A stretch of 64,000 nucleotides of DNA, taken from positions 27,716,951-27,780,950 of the forward strand of contig OX388311.1 of NCBI GenBank assembly GCA_947579605.1, given 5' to 3'. Each line of letters opens with the position of its first letter. Position 1 is the first letter of the stretch. Shown here piece after piece: positions 43,090-54,169 of this stretch. Below the pieces are notes generated by a model. It worked only from the letters and a program-made list of their open reading frames with translations, was not told the DNA's origin and made no database searches. The DNA is from Athripsodes cinereus. Lineage: Eukaryota > Arthropoda > Insecta > Trichoptera > Leptoceridae. The position numbers and the translations under genes were made by a program.

Positions 43090-44285
43090 AGGATATGAGA
43101 AAGCGCGAATGTTCGAGAACTACGTGGCTTGATCACGTGAATCAAATTCTCAAGGGCGGCTGCGAGTTCAGTTAGAGAAATCGGCGTGCGTATAGGTCTA
43201 TATGGCGTTCCATCATTTCTGACAATCCCGCTTCGGATATGACGACAATAGGAGCTTTTGCTTAACGTGAGTGGTTTGGGTTTATCATAAATCCAAACTT
43301 ATATGAAAAAAAGCAATACACACCCGAGGTAACCACTGAAAAACAATAAAAAAGAAAAAAACGCTGCCATTAACGGGAGGAAGATGAACCTCTGCTTATA
43401 GTTGGGTACATAATATATTTCTTGTTATTTGGTTACATTCTGCACAAAGTATTTGTCGTAGTTGTCGTAACATTTATTTGCTTTTTCTGCCGTGAGATGG
43501 CGTTAATGGTGGCTGACAAGGGAAACGCATTAGTCAAATCTTCAGAGGAATGGAAAACTATTACTTCAAAATAACGTTGTAAAGAATATTGTTATAACGA
43601 CATTATCAATTAGACGAATATTTTTTACCAACTTAAACTACACCCATTCTTTAAACAACACTTAAAATGTATATTTGTTTATTGCAACTATCCATAATAT
43701 TAAATACTATTTGTGACAGCATGCGGAATGAATGTCAATAAATACCTATCTGTATTCATTGACATTCGTAAAAGATGGAGCTACGTGAGAGATGCAGTCG
43801 GTCAAAAACCCTGTTACTTCTGCAGTGAAACAATTTACATTAAACCATTCCTAATGATTATTTATTTCTTATTAATTTATTTACGCAACTATGTGTTGCC
43901 AATGAAGTTTTAAAGTAAGGTCGAGTTCGAGAGACATTTAGTGCAATAATGTGTACTAAATTGACTACATGTAGGTACACGAGACGTTGTAATAATTACA
44001 CTTATTTCGTAATAACGAGATATTTCGTTATGAGAAAACTTAAATAATCCATTTTGCCGCTATTATATGAAAGTTTTTATAATGTCAAGTTATGCACAAA
44101 CACACACTATTTGCCATGTATATGTGTATACTACCTATGTCATAAAAAGTTTAAAAAAAGTTCAAGTCGGAGTAAGTATACTAGTGCTATAGTACGTCCA
44201 TTATAAGCTTTCACATAGATTGTCATATTATCTTTGTTATAATAGGACTGGGTATGCACACTATAGACCGATGATAATAGTTAGA
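43090..44285. other. unassigned stretch
   Basis: No coding or repeat signal recognised. An inverted GTCAATAAATACC/TTCATTGAC pairing near 43733-43770 is short and isolated. Confidence 0.35.
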
Positions 44286-44291
44286 AATATG

Positions 44292-44553
44292 TTAAACTCC
44301 GTGGAGCACCCGGTAAAGAATTGGTCTCCCACTCTTCTGTGTAAGTTTTCGAGTGCCCTGTAAAAGGCAGGTGTTCGAAAAAATTAAGACATTTTACATC
44401 TTAAATTCAGCGATGAGGCTTGCCACCCATCCTGAATGTCTTGATTTTATATTGGCACGAAGAGGACAGTTTGCATGTTTCTTACATGCAGCTGATCTGC
44501 TGGCTACCCCACTTGTGGGATATGCCGTGATGGTATAGTAGTAGTAGTAGTAT
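44292..44553 (+). repeat. W repeat, full-length reference copy with (TAG)n tail
   Basis: The best preserved copy of the window's commonest repeat (about 250 bp). Blocks: CTCCGTGGAGCACCCGG, CCCACTCTTCTGTGTAAG, GTGCCCTGTAAAAGGCAGG, TTCAGCGATGAGGCTTGCC, ACCCATCCTGAATGTC, GGCACGAAGAGGACAG, the hairpin GCATGT, TTCT, ACATGC, CTGCTGGCTACCC, the hairpin CCCAC, TT, GTGGG, and GATGCCGTGATGG-like GATATGCCGTGATGG, ending TATAGTAGTAGTAGTAG. There is no terminal inverted repeat, and 5' truncation is common among copies. It behaves like a SINE or LINE-end family with a microsatellite tail. No tRNA-like boxes are evident. Confidence 0.9.
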
Positions 44554-44987
44554 GTTTAATTTAATAATTGCGAAGCGCCTACATCGAGTTTATTATAAAT
44601 CTCCAAGAATTAGTTTAAAGTTCAAAGGTACCTACCTGCTTTTTGAAATCAAACACCCAATTTAATTTTTTACAATAATTATTAAGTTGGAATTAAGGAT
44701 TGAACATAAAAAGGTAAAAATTTTTTTTTATTATGTTAATCCTTGCATTAAATAAGTCTTTTTTTTATTTTTTTTTATTTTATTAATTATCCAAGCAAAA
44801 CATACAGTCATTCAGTACATATTACAAATAAATTTATTAAATCTATAATTGACCAGTGAAGTAATGTTATGTTATGTTTGTATATTTTTTAAGAGTTATA
44901 AAGAGCTTCATCAATCTTCAATCAATTTATGAGGTTCTTATGAAAGATCAGTTTTTTGCACTGTTATCGTCTCCAACTTTTTTCCCA

Positions 44988-45150
44988 ATAAGTTTTCGAG
45001 TGTCCTGCAAAAGGCAAGTATTCGTCAAAAATTACGAATTCGTTAAAAACCATTATTATCTTTAATTCATCGATGAGGTATGCCACCCATACTGAATGTC
45101 CTAATATTATATAGACACAAAGCAGTTATTCTGCTGGCTACCATTGTTAT
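44988..45150 (+). repeat. W repeat
   Basis: AAGTTTTCGAGTGTCCTGC, AAAAGGCAAGTATTCG, GATGAGGTATGCCACCC, ATACTGAATGTCC and TTCTGCTGGCTACCA; the hairpin region is partly deleted. Confidence 0.75.
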
Positions 45151-45154
45151 TATT

Positions 45155-45780
45155 AGAGAGTTTTATCTGCTTCGAGTACAACACTATTTTCAATCGAAAC
45201 CAAATTGATGGATATATTTCGTCAATTATTCAAATATATCGCTTGTTTGCGTTTAAAACACGACTTTGAGGGAATTTGACGACGATGTTCCATGATATGT
45301 AAATTTAAAGTGAGTCTTCTATAAGCTACAACACTCAACTCTTATGAATGAGCAAGCTTTTTATGCTGCCTTAGTGTTGTATACTTTGTTAAAATTTTAT
45401 TCAAAGGCGACTGGGGTGTTAGAAGCATGCTTTGCTTTGGTGTTAATGCATTGGAAAACTTATTATTTGTCAGATGTACGTAACGTAGAAGATATATGTA
45501 CAATATAACACCTGTGATAAAATTATTTACAATTTGTACTCATCATACGACGATGAGATGTATATAATTATGGTTGCATTAAGCAGAAGCTTCTTCATAA
45601 AACATTTGAATAATATTGGTCAATTCTTTCTTGTCTCTTGATATCATTTTCTATAAATTGTAAAATGGGCATAAAACTCTAAGCACTATGAATATAAAAA
45701 CAAAAATCACCTCTTTCTTTGACGTAACATAAAAGTCGAATTACACACTATGTTGAGAGATATCTGAAAAAAAAAATACG
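45155..45780. other. unassigned stretch
   Basis: Nothing recognised. Confidence 0.35.
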
Positions 45781-45785
45781 CCACC

Positions 45786-45860
45786 TATGATCTATCCTTT
45801 TCATGAGCTGTCTTCTGCCGACCCCTTTGCGGCCCTCGATCTTCCCCTTCACGACGAGCT
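45786..45860 (-). pseudogene. RTE-like LINE fragment (KIEGRKGVGRRQ)
   Basis: The minus strand reads Q-L-V-V-K-G-K-I-E-G-R-K-G-V-G-R-R-Q-L, matching the K-I-E-G-R-R-G-V segment of 47610-47936. Only about 25 codons. Confidence 0.65.
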
Positions 45861-46654
45861 GAAATTAAAATATCGTTCTTTTACTTGAAATAAATAAAAA
45901 TGATACATTTTTGTTATTTATATCTAAAACGACAATGTTCTCGCTATACTTAAAAGATTTTACTAGTTCAATCTGAGACGAAGAAACAATAAATGGAAGA
46001 ATAGATATATTTTTACAAAACTGTTTCTGGAAAAGTTGTAGATTAAAGATTCTATTTGTGGAAGCAAATATACAATTATTATACGGGCTTAAAAACTATT
46101 CACAATCTCATACATACATACATACCCAGTAGATTCACGTTCTTATTTCTTATTCAAAACGTTATTTTCGTTCTAAAATGCGGATAAGATCGGCCAAACT
46201 GAAAATGCGGAAATAAAGGGAAAACAAAAACAGAGAAAACAGTGGAAAATTGCGTGAATTTGAGAGTGAAAATAAAATGTTAAGATGTTCAGGTATTCAT
46301 GTCAAGTGTGATAGCGCGAGTGTTGCTCCTCGTGCTATTGTGTGTGTGTAGTACAGGACATGGAGACAATGTTATCTTGGCTGGGAAATAATAGGTGCAT
46401 TGGACAATTTTTCGATGTTTGGGGAGTAATTGTTATCAACATTGATGACCGACAGTACTTATTTGGTATACATATAAAAATTGTTTGGTACTATGCGTAT
46501 GTCTTACTCGCATCAAAATGCATTTTGCTCTTTTTTTTCAAATTGAAGGGAGATTTTTAAATTGAAAGGAGAAGAGAAATAATTTAAATAAAAAGGACGG
46601 AAATTGAATTAATTGGGATACAGGTTTTCGAGACTGCGATTGAAGAACTCTTTT

Positions 46655-46790
46655 GGATTTTTTAAATTTTAGTCAGTGTAAGGTTTGGTGGAAGATTATT
46701 CCAGCAATGAGTGTCCTGAACTATAAAATATTTCTCGACGAAAGTTAGCTGTGAGGCGGAATTGAGATAGAGAGCAGATGTTGTCTAATT
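46655..46790 (-). pseudogene. CR1/L2-like LINE C-terminus, inverted copy
   Basis: The minus strand reads F-V-E-K-Y-F-I-V-Q-D-T-H-C-W-N-N-L-P-P, then L-T-L-T-K-I and stop, aligning with 22017-22166. The F-K helix after it is lost. Confidence 0.65.
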
Positions 46791-46841
46791 GGATATTAAA
46801 TTCGTAAGAAGTGATATGATTGGACTGAATAAACTAAGAGT

Positions 46842-47020
46842 TCGTCGGTAGCCTGGAGGTAGAGTCTCGGTCTCGTGAACGGGGGGTCCGTGGTTCGATC
46901 CCAGGTGCCGACGAATTCCCCTTTCACGACACAAGCTTTTAGCTTACTGTGAAAGGTGTATAAGGTTGTATTTGGGTTTATAACAAAAAACCCAGATATA
47001 TCTTTAAAAAAAAAAAAATT
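46842..47020 (+). mobile_element. tRNA-derived SINE, full-length copy (family S)
   Basis: The head 46844-46912 still has a tRNA-like acceptor stem: GTCGGTA pairs with TGCCGAC (one T-G pair). It also has an A-box-like TAGCCTGGAGG and a B box GGTTCGATCCC at 46892-46902, the internal pol III promoter. The body contains CCCCTTTCACGACACAAGC, CTTACTGTGAAAGGTG, and a 3' hairpin TTGGGTTT, ATAACAAA, AAACCCA-type before a poly-A tail. About 175 bp. This is the best copy of the four to five in the window. Confidence 0.9.
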
Positions 47021-47024
47021 CAAT

Positions 47025-47600
47025 ATCTAATAAAAAAATTTAAGATACATTTTAATTATCTACATAGGTATTTATACATTTTTATGATTTTAATTACAGT
47101 AATACGTTGTTTGCAATTAAGTTAAATATACCTGAGTAAGGACCTCAATTTATTTCAAAGGTTTCTTCTTCTTTGTAAATAAGTTTACAAGATGAATGTT
47201 TGATGTAAGAAAAAAATTGAAAACCAAGTTATATTTGAGTTATTGTGTTTTCTCTACCGCAGCTACTTTAGGTCTACTGAGGTAGTCGCGTAAGTCAGCG
47301 TTTTACGGATGAATAGATACCGTAAGAGGTGACTGAGTGGAGAAACGTAGTAGTAGTAGTAGTAGTAGAGAATAGATGAGTAGAGAAAGTGGAGGAGGAA
47401 GAAAGAAATTGCCTGGAGATGAATCTACACCAGGGGACGTCACACAAATGGGGATATGTGCTGAATGATCATCCTATTATTATATTAGTCAAATTGAGGT
47501 GGAGAAGGACACACACACGCACCAGTGACGTTTTTATTCATGTATTATTTTCTTTCACAATTTATTTAGAACTTGGATAGTTACAACAACACATGAATGA
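47025..47600. other. unassigned stretch with (GTA)n
   Basis: A GTAGTAGTAGTAGTAGTAG microsatellite lies at about 47347-47368. No other feature. Confidence 0.5.
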
Positions 47601-47609
47601 CTATGTACT

Positions 47610-47936
47610 ACTTCTTCTTTACGTGTCTTGTTGACGATCACCTGGGAGAAATTTTGTCTGTTCTGGGCAACACGAAACAGCTCCACCACATCTCTCATCC
47701 CGGTCCACTCTCGAATGTTCTGGATGCTAGGAAAGCCGCTTTCTTCTAACCCCTCTACGCCCCTCAATCTTGCCTTCTAAGCCCAGTTGCATGGTTGTAT
47801 ATTTTTCTCCTCTTATTATGTGACCATCATATGAAATTTTACGGAGCTTGATTGTTGGGAACAATTCTCTATGAGCATTTGCTCTACGCAATACTTCATC
47901 GTTGCTTGTCATGTCAGTACAGGATATTTTCAACAT
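47610..47936 (-). pseudogene. RTE-like LINE C-terminal region with frameshift
   Basis: The first part (47936 down to about 47760) reads N-D-E-V-L-R-R-A-N, I-K-L-R-K-I-S-Y-D-G-H-I-I-R-G-E-K-Y and G-K-I-E-G-R-R-G-V-R-R-K. After a frameshift near 47735-47765 it continues N-I-R-E-W-T-G-M-R-D-V-V-E-L-F-R-V-A-Q-N. This is the best-preserved example of the RTE tail in the right half, but it is broken. Confidence 0.85.
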
Positions 47937-47989
47937 CCTTCGGTGGATTCACATTTCAAACGCCTCTAAACGGTTAATGGTACTACTTC

Positions 47990-48150
47990 TACTATTATAT
48001 CATCACGCATCTCCCACAAACGGGGTAGCCAGCGGACCAATCACAAGTAATAAACAAACAGGTCATTCTCTCAATGCCACGAAAAATAAGATGTTCAGAA
48101 TGAGTGGCATAACTCATCGCTGAATTTAAGTTACTAATTGTCTGAACTGT
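47990..48150 (-). repeat. W repeat
   Basis: ATCATCACGCATCTCCCACAA, CGGGGTAGCCAGCGGACCAA, AAACAGGTCATTCTCTC, TGTTCAGAATGAGTGGC, CATCGCTGAATTTAAG on the minus strand. Confidence 0.75.
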
Positions 48151-48199
48151 AAATGTGATGTTTTATGAATACAAATACTATTAATATAAATCATTGCGT

Positions 48200-48345
48200 A
48201 AACCAATTAAATAAATAAATAAATCATTATTGGCCAAATTCAAAATAAATGTACAAGAAATACACAACATGATAATTAAAAAAATCTAGACCAATGGGCG
48301 GACTTGTTGCTGAGCAACGTCTCCCAGTCAACCCTAATTAAGGTC
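48200..48345 (-). mobile_element. LINE 3' end (GTTGCTCAGCAAC hairpin type)
   Basis: The minus strand reads GACGTTGCTCAGCAACAAG, TCCGCCCATTGGTCTAG and then AATGATTTATTTATTTATTT. GTTGCT/AGCAAC makes a small hairpin. I recognise this as the style of lepidopteran LINE 3' UTRs. Confidence 0.6.
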
Positions 48346-48639
48346 TCAGAAGAATTTATTCTACTACCAATGGCATGAAAAACACAATTGTATGTAGAAT
48401 TTATAGGTAAGTAAGATAAAACAAGAAATAATTTGTTATTCACGAAAGCTCAATAGTTAAGCATTACCTGAGGTTTAAAATCTCAAATACTGGGATTCAA
48501 CACATACCTTTAATGGATTAGCTGGAATATATCGCATTTGTCAAACAAACCTCTCTTCTGACAAAACATTTGCCAGAAGTAATGTTGAAATGAGGTAATC
48601 TGATGATTATCAAGAATAAAAAAAAGAATCGAGTTAGTT

Positions 48640-48760
48640 GAAAGATATCGCAATCTAGCCACAAACTCGTCTGTGGGTTGAATTGTACTTATTTATTGAT
48701 ACTTGTGTAATGACTAGTATTTTAACCAGTGTACAGTAAAGAATATATAAACAAAAAGCG
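48640..48760 (+). mobile_element. degenerate LINE 3' UTR
   Basis: GAGTTAGTTGAAAGATATCGC, ACAAACTCGTCTGTGG and GTGTACAGTAAAGAATATA follow the order of the 22.4-kb UTR, but the hairpin's second strand is lost. Confidence 0.45.
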
Positions 48761-48971
48761 TGATGTACAGAAAGAAGGTATGTAGGTACAAACGTTCTAT
48801 CATTTTTGCAATAGTATGGACCAAAACGTTCAGTATATAGTATTTTCCAACGGTCAGAGCATATTGAAGTCGCGAATTCTCGTTCAATAATCGTGCAATA
48901 AAGTAATATTTAAAATTAGTATTTGCAAACGTTCGTTACTTCGAACGTTTGAAAATTTTACAAAATATTAC

Positions 48972-49518
48972 TTTTGTTTTCATTTTATTCACTGTGTCGG
49001 TGTTTGGGTAGTAGAATTCCATAGCAAAATAAATAAAAAAAATGTTTTATTCTACTACTTATTTGTTTATTTGACGAGATAGACGTCTTTCGTCTTGTTA
49101 GGACATTGTCGTCAAATAAACAAATAGTAGAATAAAACATTAGCTGGATACACACGTAAAGATAAATCTCACCGATAAATCGGCAGATAAATTGGTTTAA
49201 AATATCGTTAAGATAAATCGGTCTTTTGACACTAACAAGCAAATTTATCTAAGCGATTTTGTGTCACCAATTTGTCGGTCAGTAAATTTGGTACATGATT
49301 GTATGCTGAACAGTATTGCATCACAGATAAATTGTACCAATTTATCTGTCACCATTCATGACCAATTTATCGTTGATCTTTCAGTTTTTATAGACAACAC
49401 TAACCTGCAGATTTATCTCTAAGATTTGACAAATCAAAGATATATTGTTCGAATTGTACAGAGAAATCTTTCCGTGTGTATCCAGCTATTAGTTTTATTT
49501 ATTTCGTTTTGTTTTCAT
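48972..49518 (-). mobile_element. B-type P element (copy G), carrying a nested MITE
   Basis: TTTTGTTTTCAT occurs exactly at 48972-48983 and 49507-49518 and may be the 12-bp target duplication. The tail GTGTCGGTG, TAGTAGAATTCCATAG matches copy B. Arms 49041-49075 and 49105-49140 are inverted copies. The minus module at 49073-49113 reads GACAATG, stem, GAAA, palindrome AGACGTCT, H=A. One core base is missing. A 348-bp MITE (49141-49488) sits just after the second arm. Confidence 0.65.
49141..49488. mobile_element. MITE with TIR TAGCTGGATACACACG
   Basis: TAGCTGGATACACACG at 49141 and CGTGTGTATCCAGCTA ending at 49488 are perfect terminal inverted repeats, extended with one mismatch by TAAAGAT. 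The terminal TA may be the target duplication, suggesting a Tc1/mariner-like partner, but ATT is an alternative reading. The interior is rich in GATAAAT/ATTTATC direct and inverted repeats. No coding frame. Confidence 0.88.
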
Positions 49519-50004
49519 CTTTAGTATGTATCTACCTTATAATTTATTTTGGAGGTGGTACTTAGTATAAAAACATTGACGCACCACTGACATACACATA
49601 TTTTGAAGAGATATGTCAGATAAGTAGGTATATATTATATTATGATATTCTTATTTGTTCCCTTTAGGCGAAAAATAAGGCTCAATATTTATTTCATAAT
49701 ATTCTTAAAACATTTTACACAGAATGGTATCAACATTGGTAGGTAGGTACTATCATGCTGAGACTCTTTGAGAACTTGACCGAGTAAGATTAATACTCAT
49801 TTTATTTGTTGTTTTGTTGGACTTAATTATTTAGAATATCAGTGTAATATGTTGTTGATGTTCTTGAACATGAGCTGTTTAGCTACAAGTGAATCAAATA
49901 TCATAAAATTGCGTAGTTTATGAATTTTGAAGATCTTCAGCTATGTATCACACTTGTGAAAGTATTGATGTTTCTGTTGCTGCCAAATGGTTGAATTATC
50001 CAGT

Positions 50005-50160
50005 TCAATTTCAATTCGATTTATTAAAGATTTTTTTTAACAATACACATTAACAAATTCAAAATATAACTATTAATTTTTCCCGTGAATAGATTTTCGT
50101 CCCCAGTCAGCCTAATTATGCTGGTATAAGGGGAGCAACTCGTTAAAACTATATATTATA
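50005..50160 (-). mobile_element. LINE 3' end, inverted
   Basis: The minus strand reads GAGTTGCTCCCCTTATACC, AATTAGGCTGACTGGGGACG and then an A-rich end. Inferred from style; no coding part. Confidence 0.4.
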
Positions 50161-50199
50161 TTCACTTTTTTATTACAGTTTCATTACAGTCTTAAGCCC

Positions 50200-50345
50200 A
50201 CTCTCACTCACGTCCATCGAACAAATAGTTAACAAAGTCATTCAGTTAATGGCTAGGCGGTTAGTTAAACGATGGCATTCAACTGAATGACTCACAGAGG
50301 GCTAGCTGAATGTTTAACGCGGCGTTATAAACCCTAGCGCCACAG
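50200..50345. repeat. unclassified dyad-rich segment
   Basis: TCATTCAGTTAATGGC and CATTCAACTGAATGACTCA form overlapping dyads, and TTCGGTTAGTT-like phrases repeat. No second copy in the window. Confidence 0.3.
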
Positions 50346-50361
50346 TGACAAGCAATAAGTT

Positions 50362-50460
50362 CAGTGATGAGGTTTGCCACCTATTCTGAATGCCTTAATT
50401 TTCTGATGGCATGGAGAGGACACCCCTACTGTGGGATATGCTCTGATGGTATAATCATAT
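50362..50460 (+). repeat. W repeat, internally deleted
   Basis: TTCAGTGATGAGGTTTGCC, ACCTATTCTGAATGCC, GGCATGGAGAGGACA, then a jump to CCCCTACTGTGGGATATGC and TCTGATGGTATAAT. Confidence 0.7.
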
Positions 50461-50751
50461 TATTAGTAGTCTACTTTTTACCGGGGACTTCCCGAAGTTG
50501 CCACGGAAAGTCTTAGTGCAAATAAAATATTTTATATTTTTGAGTAAGGTAATTTTTTGGACCTTCTACAAAATAACCGAAATGTATTACATGCAAATAT
50601 GGATGTTGTCTGTGACGGTATTAGATTTTATATATTGGCCATGCTTCCCCACTCCAAAAATTACTTGATTTTAGTTTTCAAAATGCAAACTTCCCTCGTA
50701 GCCAAAATTTTGGATGTGGTAGAGAACTTGTAAATATTACCACTTAGATCT

Positions 50752-50935
50752 TTGGAGGCTGTGGCAGAGGGCAGAAGACTGGTGGGCCGTCCTAGAAGAA
50801 GCTGGCAAGGGCAGGTGTAGAACGGCTTGGTTTGGAGTGGTCAAAGGTCCAGGAGGCAGCGGTGCATAGGGATCTCTGGAGGAGGTACCTAGGCGCAATG
50901 GGCCCCAGACCCAACTAGGACAGGGGGAAGAAGAT
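50752..50935 (+). pseudogene. RTE-like LINE C-terminal fragment with frameshift
   Basis: The frame first reads V-A-E-G-R-R-L-V-G-R-P-R-R-S-W-Q-G and shifts near 50817 to E-R-L-G-L-E-W-S-K-V-Q-E-A-A-V-H-R-D-L-W, ending TAG at 50916-50918. G-R-P-R-x-S-W then E-A-A-x-x-R-x-x-W is the usual end of a second RTE subfamily. A GAAGAAGATGGATGGATGG tail follows. Confidence 0.85.
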
Positions 50936-50939
50936 GGAT

Positions 50940-51450
50940 GGATGGGCTTGTAAATATTTCACGGTTTTATCATTATGTATTTCAATTTTGAAGCCAGGTC
51001 TCATCGTAAGTTTAATGATTTTGGAGGGCATGCAGTGCTTTTTTGCATGTATGGAAAGCACATCACTAGTTGTTGTAGGTATATTTACTTTCATCGAAAT
51101 ATGACAAAATTGAAAAATAATCATATTTCTGACGTCGCATATCGTGATCCGAGAATTCAAGGTACAATATTAGAAATCAAATCAATAACAAATTTAAATC
51201 TAAATAGTATGCTTCGATATATACCTATCAAATATTTCATCCGTGAAATGTGAAAATTTGGGAGAAGATAGATAGATCGACATTACCAATAATTTTTCAT
51301 ATCTAAAGCGTGTATTCCATCATAGTACATTGAATTTTGTCACATTCAAATAGGTTTAAAGGTGTCTTTACTCTTTAATGTTTTCTAACATATATTTTTG
51401 CTTTATTTTAAGTTATCGTCTCTTTAAATATAACAAAGAAATAGGTATAA
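50940..51450. other. unassigned stretch
   Basis: A 92-codon plus frame (50975-51253) has no recognised domain. Confidence 0.3.
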
Positions 51451-51454
51451 CTTC

Positions 51455-51690
51455 TTCTTCTCGTGCCGTATCAGGTCTTCCCGACGTTGGCAATCACTCT
51501 GGCGAAGGCTTCTCTATCTTGCGCGATCCGGAACAGCTCCCCCACATGTCTCATCCCGGTCCAGTCTCTTATGCTGCGCAGCCAAGATGTTTGCCTTCTA
51601 CCAGGACCATGCTGCCCCTCAATCTTCCCCATCAGTATCAGTTCGACCAAACTTTACTTATCGCCCCGCAGAACGTGACCCCGTATAACC
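51455..51690 (-). pseudogene. RTE-like LINE C-terminal fragment
   Basis: The minus frame reads G-H-V-L-R-G-D-K, stop, S-L-V-E-L-I-L-M-G-K-I-E-G, then G-R-R-Q-T-S-W-L-R-S-I-R-D-W-T-G-M and A-Q-D-R-E-A-F-A-R-V-I-A-N-V, with TGA at 51471-51473. The tail is GGCACGAGAAGAAGAAG, as at 2697-2712. One internal stop; otherwise well kept. The 112-codon plus frame over it is only its antisense. Confidence 0.87.
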
Positions 51691-51729
51691 AGATAAACCA
51701 AATCATTCAAAATTAATTTAATTGTATAA

Positions 51730-51790
51730 AGATATCAAGTTGGCTGGAAGAAATTGCGTATGTGATAAGCCCATCTTTAAGCATTTCTGT
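51730..51790 (+). mobile_element. LINE 3' UTR scrap (TTGGCTGGAAGAAATTGCG)
   Basis: AGTTGGCTGGAAGAAATTGC, GTATGTGATAAGCCC is a worn version of the hairpin UTR whose common lepidopteran form starts TTGGCTGGAAGAGATCGC. Confidence 0.5.
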
Positions 51791-52654
51791 TTTAGTGATA
51801 AAGTTTGTATAGTTTGATATGCAAACAAGGATTTTAGAAGGAAGGAGAACTCAAGGAATTATTTATTTATTCAATCAAAGGGCTGGCGACTATGCTTTAT
51901 ACACATGACCGTTAATTTTATCGGTTGAAACTATAAACATGGGGAAAGATTTACGTAACTGACGATGTAAAAAAATAAATAAATAAATAAAGATATTGAA
52001 GGAAGAAGTAGGCAACATTTATATTCAAGCAGAAAATAATATTTTTAAGGTGAAATTGTGTATATGGCAGATTTTGAATTGAGATAGAGATAAGAGGAAC
52101 AATTTTCATTCTTTCGGTCCGACACATTTCAATTGTTTTATGACGACAATTCCTTTCTTTCTCTACTTGCTGTTTAAAAACAAAACCACCTATCTACTAT
52201 AACAAATGGTTACAGCAGGCGACATCACGTTGTTTCTATTATTGCTTCTGTGACTATACAACACTAACTCGTTAAAGTTGTCGAGAAGGAAAAAATAAAT
52301 AACAATATTATTATTTTTGTTGTCTTGAAAAAAAAAGATAAAAACGAAGGAAATTTCATTTAAATGTTACCGCTGTATATACCTAGGTACAAAAGCGTAA
52401 ATAATACTTTGTCTCAAATTGTAAATAATTGTAATGACATTATTATTTTACTAGTATTTAAACCTGTACTGAAGATACTAGTTATTACATGTCACAAATG
52501 TTTGTAACAAATTTTAAAACAGTTAGTTGTAAAGCCACATTTCCACTGGCTTAGAAGATAGTGCTGCGATAAGAGTTTAACCACGTAACGATGCCCTATG
52601 CGGGATCAATCGTAAGGTGAATGCTATACATTTATACAATTGACAGCTATCTAT

Positions 52655-52705
52655 TTTAGTCTATTCTTTTTAAGACCATCCACTCGTTTCCGAGTGATTT
52701 AGGAA
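52655..52705 (-). mobile_element. LINE 3' hairpin CACTCG/CGAGTG, inverted
   Basis: CACTCG, TTTC, CGAGTG at 52681-52696; on the minus strand GATGGTCTT and an AATAG-rich tail follow, as at 2290. Confidence 0.6.
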
Positions 52706-52709
52706 TAGT

Positions 52710-54125
52710 TTACATTTCCCTCTTTTATTTATTAACACATTAATCTATCAAAAAAACATTCCTTTTTACATATCAATATATTTTTTAGTATTTTTCTAAT
52801 AAATCTCAATATTTTTCTGTTCCACCTCCTTACTATATTATAATTTTTTTGACACACTACTAATCATAAAATGAAAGTGGAAAGGCAAAGGGTGTGAAAG
52901 AAGAATAAATATTATTCAACAGATACTTCATTTGCACAAACAGCCTTGTGCAAACTGCCTTTAGTAGGAAACATGATAATATACAGGAAAGCATCTGTTG
53001 AGAATATTCTTAAGAACTTCATATAATATGCAAGTGTGAAAAAATGTGGTAAAATGTGAAAAAAAAACGTATCAATTTCAAGATTTAGAGGAAATATACA
53101 TGACAAAGATATTACCTTAATTTTCAAGGATTTCATTATAAATATTATTAATTTTTTGCTATAGCATGAAATTTTAAAGTAAAATTCATCATATTTTTTT
53201 TAAATCTGGTAAAATTTGTTGTCCTCAATTATTAAAATATTTTGTCATAAAAAAAATAGATAAAAAAAAATATAGTAACATTTTGGGTAATCACAGGTCT
53301 TAGTCTATAGTTAATAAAACTTATATTTATTATGCTTTGATTCTTTTTGTGGGCCAAAGAAAATATTTTTCAAATACCTAGGTTTATTTTAAAAACATAT
53401 TAAATTGTATTATTTAGATTATTGTATTATTGTACACTTGTTATTGAAAATATTGTAAAAAATCTAATTGTTAGAGGTAAAATTCATGCATTTTGACAGT
53501 TAAACAGAGATGAAATTTTATGGTTAAGAAGAAGAATGCAAGTTGTAATACTTGAAGTTTTTCTCAACATAGTCTTTTCATATTTCTTTTTAGAAGAAAC
53601 TCGAGCGTTTAAATAATTTGCAAAAACGCATGGAATTCGCGTAGTAAATCAAGGGATACAGGAAAAGAGTCTGTATACAGGTTTTTTTTTCTTACCATGC
53701 CAACAACAGGTGAGTTCTATTAAAAAAAAAATCATGAACCTTTAATTCGTATAATGTATAGGTAATCATCTATGTACATACAAACCTACTAAAATATTTT
53801 TAAACTTTCATTTTTCTTTGCCTACTTTCTTAAATAACACAAAAATAAATTCAAGTTTTCTTCGGTATATTTATTTTGCAAAATTTCTCAACATTACAAA
53901 TTCAAGACTTCAAAGAAACGCTTTTTATTTTTATTTTTTGTAAAATCTAACGAAACGTTTTTAATTATTCACTTGTTTAAATATCATGTGATTGTTCCTC
54001 GTTTAATACAATTCTTTTTTGTTTGAAAATTGATCATAATGAAAGTTCATATTTTTTTTATGTGAAAGTGTTTTCTTTATTCAGAGCGTTTGAAATGTCG
54101 TGAATCTGTCGCATGGAATCTAGGA
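52710..54125. other. unassigned AT-rich stretch
   Basis: Long A/T runs; no recognised coding or repeat feature. Confidence 0.35.
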
Positions 54126-54130
54126 AGTGA

Positions 54131-54163
54131 GTTTTTTTTTACCCAAATACAACCTTATTAACA
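54131..54163 (-). mobile_element. tRNA-derived SINE, 3' scrap
   Basis: TTTTTTTTTACCCAAATACA followed by ACCTTATTAACAGTAAG is the inverse of the SINE end (CTTACTGTGAAAGGTGTATAAG with GGTTGTATTTGGG). Confidence 0.65.
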
Positions 54164-54169
54164 GTAAGT

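Noticed and set aside
46844..46912. genuine tRNA gene
   Set aside because: The acceptor pairing and B box are tRNA-like, but the anticodon arm is not convincing and the same head is joined to a repeated body and poly-A tail in several copies, so it is a SINE.
51378..51716. 112-codon plus-strand ORF
   Set aside because: Antisense to the RTE fragment 51471-51690; its apparent S/P-rich composition comes from the complementary codons.
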